58,222 nucleotides of DNA, from NCBI GenBank assembly GCA_002409995.1, contig DHOR01000031.1:1-58222 (forward strand), written 5' to 3'. This stretch comes from Hungatella sp. UBA5385 (GTDB taxonomy: Bacteria; Bacillota; Clostridia; Lachnospirales; Lachnospiraceae). Made by a program: the position numbers and the translations under genes. Below are positions 53,407 to 58,222 of this stretch, one piece after another (within the stretch, counting starts at the first letter, position 1; each line of letters begins with the position of its first letter). A model generated the notes under the pieces. That model was not told the DNA's origin, did not search any database, and saw nothing but the letters and a program-made list of their open reading frames with translations.

Positions 53407-54777
53407 ATGGCAGAAAAATTAATCATTATTGGGGGAACAGCAGCAGGGTTAAGTGCCGCTTCCAAAGCAAAGCGTATTAATCCCAATCTGGACATTGAGG
53501 TATTTGAAAAATCAGGCTATATTAGTTACGGAGCCTGTGGTCTGCCTTACTTTGTAGGGGGCATCATCGAAGATGCCGAGGATTTAGTTGCAATGAATGC
53601 AGAAACCATGAAGAATAAACGGGGTATTCCCACATGGATTCATCATGAAGTCACTGATATTGACCGTGAGAATAAAAAAGTCACTGTTAAAAATCTAAAT
53701 ACCGGTGAAACAAGGAATTGCCCGTATGATAAGCTGGTGATTGCAACAGGAGCAGTTCCTTCTATTCCTTCCATTCCAGGTATTAAATCCAGGGGAATCT
53801 ATTATCTCCGAACAGTTGAAGATGGAATCCGGCTTAAAAATGCAGTTCATCATAAAGCAAAAAAAGCAGGAATTATCGGAGGAGGTTTTATTGGGCTGGA
53901 GCTGGCAGAGGAGCTGACTCTGGCAGGGCTCTCTGTAACCTTGTTTGAGCAAATGCCAAGACTTCTCCCCTTCCTTGACCCCGCATTTTCACAAAAGGTA
54001 CTTGACACACTGGTGAATCATGGGGTAACTGTACATCTTAATAAAGGAATAGCTGAGATTCTTACAGAACAAGGACAGGCTAAGTGGATCAGAACAGAGG
54101 CAGGAGACACCGTTGCTACAAATATTGTTGTTGTATCCACAGGTGTCAAGCCAGCCACTTCACTTGCTAAAAAGGCAGGGTTAAAGCTAGGGATTAAAGA
54201 TACAATTGCAGTTGACAGTGATATGAGCACCTCAGACCCCTATATCTGGGCATGTGGTGACTGCGTACAGGCAAAACATTTAATTACAGGAAAAGCCGCC
54301 TATGTTCCCCTTGGCACCACTGCTAATAAGCAGGGACGAGTGGCTGGAGCAAATGCAGCCGGTGGTACAGATCATTTTAAGGGTATTTTAGGATCTATGG
54401 TTACAAAGGTATTTGACCTGTATATTGCAGCTACAGGGCTTTCTCTGGAGCAGGCAAAGGAAGCCGGCTTTGATGCAGTTTCCTCAGTCATTACTAAAAT
54501 GGACAGAGCATCATACTATCCGGGTGGTGAGGATAATCATATCTGCCTGATTCTCGATAGAAAAACCGGTCATCTTCTGGGTGCACAGGGAATAGGAAGC
54601 GAAAGTATTGCAGGCAGAATCAACGTATTTGCTGTGGCTATAACCTGCAATATGACAGTAGAGCAGATCAACCAATTGGATCTTGTCTATGCACCGCCTG
54701 TAGCTCCGGTCTATGATCCGATTCTAATTGCAGCCAGCCAGGCTATGAAAAAAGTGGAAAAGGATGTGTATGCATAA
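53407..54777 (+). CDS. CoA-disulfide reductase / NADH oxidase-like flavoprotein
   Basis: 456 aa. FAD binding KLIIIGGTAAGLSAASKA is followed by the redox motif YISYGACGLPYF with Cys44, as in CoA-disulfide reductase and NADH oxidase/peroxidase. The NADH-binding GIIGGGFIGLELAEEL lies near 160, and the C-terminal dimerisation domain (ATGLSLEQAKEAGFD) follows. It reduces CoA disulfide, persulfide or peroxide with NADH. Its role in the cassette is unknown. AGGGGGAGGAG precedes the ATG, and its stop codon overlaps the next start (TAATG). Confidence 0.9.
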   Translation: MAEKLIIIGGTAAGLSAASKAKRINPNLDIEVFEKSGYISYGACGLPYFVGGIIEDAEDLVAMNAETMKNKRGIPTWIHHEVTDIDRENKKVTVKNLNTGETRNCPYDKLVIATGAVPSIPSIPGIKSRGIYYLRTVEDGIRLKNAVHHKAKKAGIIGGGFIGLELAEELTLAGLSVTLFEQMPRLLPFLDPAFSQKVLDTLVNHGVTVHLNKGIAEILTEQGQAKWIRTEAGDTVATNIVVVSTGVKPATSLAKKAGLKLGIKDTIAVDSDMSTSDPYIWACGDCVQAKHLITGKAAYVPLGTTANKQGRVAGANAAGGTDHFKGILGSMVTKVFDLYIAATGLSLEQAKEAGFDAVSSVITKMDRASYYPGGEDNHICLILDRKTGHLLGAQGIGSESIAGRINVFAVAITCNMTVEQINQLDLVYAPPVAPVYDPILIAASQAMKKVEKDVYA

Positions 54778-55187
54778 TGAATTCTTATCAGAACCAAATC
54801 TATGAGGTTACAGTAGAAGGCGGCGAAGATATCAGAGAAGTGATTACAAACTATATTTTGGAAAACAAATGGGAACAGGTTTACATAACAGGAGCTGTAG
54901 GTTCAGTCATTGATATGATTTTTACGACTCCGGTCCGTAATGAGCTTCCCCTTAAGACCGAATCCGTACCTGTAGAAGGGGCGGCAGAGGTAGTTGGGTT
55001 TATGGGAGAAGTCATGAAAAGAGAAATGATGGATACTGCCCTGGAAGCTATTTATCCTGATAAAAATAATCCTTTATTCGTACATATTCATACAAGCTGT
55101 GCCTACAAAGGAGGGATCGTAAGAGGAGGCGGACTTGCGGGGGGAAAAGCATTCCGGTCAGTCCGGGTATTTATGACACCGATTTAA
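54777..55187 (+). CDS. PPC/DUF296-domain protein
   Basis: 136 aa. The start (YEVTVEGGEDIREVITNYILENKWEQVYITGAVGS) and the conserved HIHTSCAYKGGIVRGGGLAGG match the PPC/PCC (DUF296) fold in outline; the usual GGHL is GGGL here. Bacterial PPC proteins are small trimers of unknown enzymatic function. The start overlaps the flavoprotein stop, so translation is coupled. Confidence 0.75.
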   Translation: MNSYQNQIYEVTVEGGEDIREVITNYILENKWEQVYITGAVGSVIDMIFTTPVRNELPLKTESVPVEGAAEVVGFMGEVMKREMMDTALEAIYPDKNNPLFVHIHTSCAYKGGIVRGGGLAGGKAFRSVRVFMTPI

Positions 55188-55239
55188 GTAAGATACAAAA
55201 AACTTATAAAACAATACAAAAGCGAGGAGGAATTTCGAT

Positions 55240-56268
55240 ATGAAAAAGAAACATCTGGTACTGTTTATGGCAGCAATAGCAGCAATTTCTTTGATTGCCT
55301 GCGGCGAGGCATCAAATAGTAATAAATCAGATTCAGGAAGCGGCGGCAAGCCATCTTCTCCATTCCGTTATTCTCTGGGAACAAGTTCATCAGGTGGTAA
55401 CTTCTATCTGGTAGGGGGCGGTATCGCCACTGTTTTAAATAATGCATTGCCTGAATATTTTACAATCACCTCAGAAGAGACCGGTGGTTCTACTGCTAAC
55501 CTGACCATGATTCAAAGCGGAGAGATGGAACTGGGCATCGCAATGACTTCTTCTCTGGCAGAAGCAAAGGAGGGTACGGCTGAGTGGACAGGCGGACCTA
55601 TGGATAAAGTGAGAGGAATGATAGCGCTTTATCCTTCCTATATGACCATGTATTCACTATCTTCTTCAGGAATTAATAACATTACTGATTTTAATGGTAA
55701 AATTATAGGTCTGGGTTCCAAGGGTGCAGCTATGGACAGTGTACTCAGAGGTGCTTACGAGATAATGGGCATCAAACCCTCTTCCATCTACAATGACGGA
55801 CATGGAGCTACTGCCTCTGCAGTATCAGACGGACAGGTAGATGCTGCGGTTTTATTTGCATACCCGCCATTTGCAGCGATTTCTGAGCTGGAGGCAACTA
55901 ATAATCTTAATTTTATCGGACTGACTGAAGATCAGCAGAAGCAGTTGACTGATATGTATCCTTTCTATACTGCCTCTACCATGCCTGCTGGCTCCTATAA
56001 AGGCTTAAAAGATGATCTTCCCACTGTGTCAGAATGGAATATGCTGGTATGCAGCAGTGATGTTCCGGAAGAATACATATATCTTATAACAAAAACTTTA
56101 CTGGAGAATAATCCACAGCTTATAGAGATTCACAAAAGCCTTGAATACTCCACTGCTGAGAATATTTTAAACTACAATATTCCGCTTCATACAGGCACTA
56201 TCAAGTATCTGGAAGAAGCAGGGATAACAGTTCCTGATGAGCTGAAACCTTCTGAATATCAGAAGTAA
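55240..56268 (+). CDS. TAXI family TRAP transporter solute-binding lipoprotein
   Basis: 342 aa. A lipoprotein signal (lipobox LIAC, Cys21 region) precedes a TAXI-type periplasmic binding domain (RYSLGTSSSGGNFYLVGGGIATVLNN ... LGSKGAAMDSVLRGAYEIMG). It captures a carboxylate outside the membrane for the fused TRAP permease encoded 32 nt downstream. GAGGAGG precedes the ATG. Confidence 0.93.
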   Translation: MKKKHLVLFMAAIAAISLIACGEASNSNKSDSGSGGKPSSPFRYSLGTSSSGGNFYLVGGGIATVLNNALPEYFTITSEETGGSTANLTMIQSGEMELGIAMTSSLAEAKEGTAEWTGGPMDKVRGMIALYPSYMTMYSLSSSGINNITDFNGKIIGLGSKGAAMDSVLRGAYEIMGIKPSSIYNDGHGATASAVSDGQVDAAVLFAYPPFAAISELEATNNLNFIGLTEDQQKQLTDMYPFYTASTMPAGSYKGLKDDLPTVSEWNMLVCSSDVPEEYIYLITKTLLENNPQLIEIHKSLEYSTAENILNYNIPLHTGTIKYLEEAGITVPDELKPSEYQK

Positions 56269-56300
56269 CATAATATACCGCCGGAGAAAGGAGAATATTC

Positions 56301-58199
56301 ATGGAAAATAAATTGTCTTATCAGAAGGTAATAACTGCTGTCTGTGTACTGGTATCCGTTTTCGCAGTGATCATCCATGTAGGAAATTATACAGTCTTCA
56401 CAATGCCCAGTATTTTATTTTATGCCTGGCATTTGTTGATTGGATTAATTCTTATATTTTTATACCATCCCTTAGGAAAGGGAAAGGAAAAGGAAATGAG
56501 TCCGGCAATGACCGCCGTCTGCAAAGCTGCAGACTGGATATTAATTGCAATGACTCTCGTTGTAAGCGGTTATGTTATCTTTAATTTTGACACATACACA
56601 ACCACAATGCAGAACAATATGATGACAACAGAATTATTTGTTTTAGGAATCATCATTACCCTGATTGTTTTAGAAGCAGGGCGCAGGATGCTTGGTAATG
56701 TACTTCCCATTATTGCTATCATTGCTATTATTTATGCGATGATAGGCAACAGGATTCCCGGTCTGTTTGGCCACAGAGGGTACAGTCTTCAGAGAATTGT
56801 GCTGGCTATTTTCAGTGACCGTGGTGTGTATGGCACTCCTATCGGAACCTCTGCAACCAATGTTTATCTATTCCTCCTGTTTGCTGCTTATCTGGCTGTG
56901 TCCGGTGCAGACCTTATCTTCCAGAATATTGCAATTGCTGCTGCAGGTAAAAAACGGGGGGGTCCTGCAAAAATGGCTGTTATTGCAAGTGCATTCTTTG
57001 GAACCATTTCAGGCAGCTGTGTAGCCAATGTTGTAAGTACAGGTGCATTTACCATTCCTTTGATGAAACGCAACAAATACTCCAAAACCTTTGCCGGTGC
57101 AGTTGAGGCAGTAGCTTCAACCGGTGGCCAGATCATGCCTCCCATTATGGGCGCCGCCGCCTTTGTACTGTCTGATGTAGCTGGAATTCCCTATGCACAG
57201 GTTTGTATTGCCGCTGTTCTCCCTGCTGTTATGTACTATGTCTGTCTGTTTAAAATGGTGGATTTAGAAGCAGTAAAACACAATCTGGAAGGGCTGAGAG
57301 ATGATGAAATCCCGGATTTAAAAGAGTCCTTATCCAAAGGTCTTAAATTATTTATTCCTGTTGCCGTGCTTTTATTTATGATGCTGGCCCTTAATGCAAC
57401 TCCTATGAAATCAGCCATCTGGGCAACAGCAGCCATACTGATTATGGGATTTATAGACAGAAAAGATCCAATGACCTTAAAAGGTATTATTGACGGTGCA
57501 GTTGAGGCTGCAAAATCCTTATGTTCCGTTGTTGCAGCCTGTTCTACAGCTGGAATTGTAGTTGCCATTTTCTCCTTAACCGGACTTGGGCTTAAGTTCT
57601 CAAATTTTATTGTGCAGATGGGAAGCAACTCTTTAATTCCAAGCCTTGTGCTGGCTATGCTGGTATGTGCGATCCTGGGTATGGGACTTCCTACTACTGC
57701 TGCATACATCGTATGTGCCACAGCCATTGCTCCTGCGCTGACAAAGCTTGGTGTTGAACCATTAGCTGCCCATTTATTCTTAATGTACTTTGCATCAATC
57801 TCTGCAATTACACCTCCTGTGGCAGTGGCTTCTTATGCAGCTGCAGGCATTGCCCAGGAAAACCCGATGAAGGTTGGTATGGCAGCAGTAAAGCTGGGAA
57901 TCACAGGATTTATTCTTCCATTTGCATTTGCGCTGAATACTGATTATATAACATTTGCATGGAATCTCCAGACTCTGATGACCTGGATATCCGGTATGGT
58001 AGTATGTTATTCTCTGGCAGTGGCAATTCAGGGTTATGTAGAAAGCAAAATTACTGTCTTAGAACGTCTGGGGTATCTGGTTGTTATTGTACTTGCCATT
58101 ACACCCTATTTCCTTAATTCCATGCTTGGATTTATCCTTTTTGGAGCATTATACGGATTCCGGAAATGGCAGGCAAAAAATCAGCTTCAGATTGCTTAA
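56301..58199 (+). CDS. TRAP transporter fused permease (DctQM type)
   Basis: 632 aa with about 16-18 hydrophobic helices. The small 4-TM DctQ-like part (about 1-130) is fused to the large DctM-like part (from about 135), with the typical GTISGSCVANVVSTGAFTIP and GMGLPTTAAYIVCATAIAP segments. It imports the TAXI-bound solute using an ion gradient. AAAGGAG precedes the ATG. It is the last gene seen; the window ends 23 nt later, so further genes of the cassette may follow. Confidence 0.93.
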   Translation: MENKLSYQKVITAVCVLVSVFAVIIHVGNYTVFTMPSILFYAWHLLIGLILIFLYHPLGKGKEKEMSPAMTAVCKAADWILIAMTLVVSGYVIFNFDTYTTTMQNNMMTTELFVLGIIITLIVLEAGRRMLGNVLPIIAIIAIIYAMIGNRIPGLFGHRGYSLQRIVLAIFSDRGVYGTPIGTSATNVYLFLLFAAYLAVSGADLIFQNIAIAAAGKKRGGPAKMAVIASAFFGTISGSCVANVVSTGAFTIPLMKRNKYSKTFAGAVEAVASTGGQIMPPIMGAAAFVLSDVAGIPYAQVCIAAVLPAVMYYVCLFKMVDLEAVKHNLEGLRDDEIPDLKESLSKGLKLFIPVAVLLFMMLALNATPMKSAIWATAAILIMGFIDRKDPMTLKGIIDGAVEAAKSLCSVVAACSTAGIVVAIFSLTGLGLKFSNFIVQMGSNSLIPSLVLAMLVCAILGMGLPTTAAYIVCATAIAPALTKLGVEPLAAHLFLMYFASISAITPPVAVASYAAAGIAQENPMKVGMAAVKLGITGFILPFAFALNTDYITFAWNLQTLMTWISGMVVCYSLAVAIQGYVESKITVLERLGYLVVIVLAITPYFLNSMLGFILFGALYGFRKWQAKNQLQIA

Positions 58200-58222
58200 T
58201 ATTATAAATAAGAGTCTGCATT

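Overview
The window is a low-GC, gene-dense chromosomal segment. Its contents suggest an anaerobic Firmicute of the Lachnospiraceae / Clostridium cluster XIV type: two rubrerythrins with a PerR-type regulator, an anaerobic GlpA-like dehydrogenase with a DUF1667 partner, a GlpP antiterminator, a cobalamin riboswitch, TRAP/TAXI uptake, ribosome-binding sites of the GGAGG type and several TTG/GTG starts. No rRNA, tRNA, insertion sequence, integrase or CRISPR array was seen. Most genes lie on the minus strand.

Layout. 0.3-1.7 kb: an FAD protein with a Cys cluster (+). 1.8-7.4 kb (-): an AraC-type response regulator whose receiver has lost its phosphoacceptor, then a transporter, a stand-alone hydantoinase/oxoprolinase subunit and a small HExxH protein. 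7.5-9.5 kb: a TetR/MFS efflux pair with a clear operator. 9.6-18 kb (-): HAD phosphatase, xpt, a trigger-factor-like lipoprotein, M18 aminopeptidase, dtd, a membrane-anchored glycerophosphodiesterase, a small alarmone synthetase and an S1-domain protein. 18.2-21.7 kb (+): PHP phosphatase, LysR, then a PerR-type repressor and two rubrerythrins joined by a shared palindromic operator.

21.8-29.2 kb (-): glycerol/glycerol-3-phosphate catabolism (glpK, an MgtC-like gene, a GlpA-like dehydrogenase, a second flavoprotein, DUF1667, glpP, an FAH-family hydrolase). The glpK and glpA leaders share a motif just ahead of terminator-like hairpins, which suggests GlpP antitermination at both. 29.2-35.7 kb (-): a sugar ABC importer with an enolase-superfamily dehydratase, headed by a PrpR_N/PAS/AAA/Fis regulator whose ATPase and sigma-54 contact motifs are gone. 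35.8-37 kb: an AT-rich HipA-like kinase with a small overlapping partner. 37-45 kb: P-type Ca ATPase, luxS, a GH13 debranching-enzyme homologue lacking all three catalytic carboxylates, an ABC-F ATPase and exonuclease III.

45.2-51.3 kb: a frameshifted lipoprotein gene; cbiN and cbiM behind a cobalamin riboswitch; cbiO and cbiQ upstream of that riboswitch; and, directly upstream of cbiQ, an overlapping AAA-ATPase/TOPRIM pair that looks like an anti-phage (AbiL/PARIS/OLD-like) module. 51.5-58.2 kb (+): a Crp/Fnr regulator, then a cassette of DHDPS-like aldolase, CoA-disulfide-reductase-like flavoprotein, PPC-domain protein and TAXI-TRAP transporter.

The best candidates for something new are the AAA/TOPRIM pair, the HipA-like two-gene module, and three separate pseudo-proteins (receiver, sigma-54 activator, GH13) that keep their folds but have lost catalytic residues.
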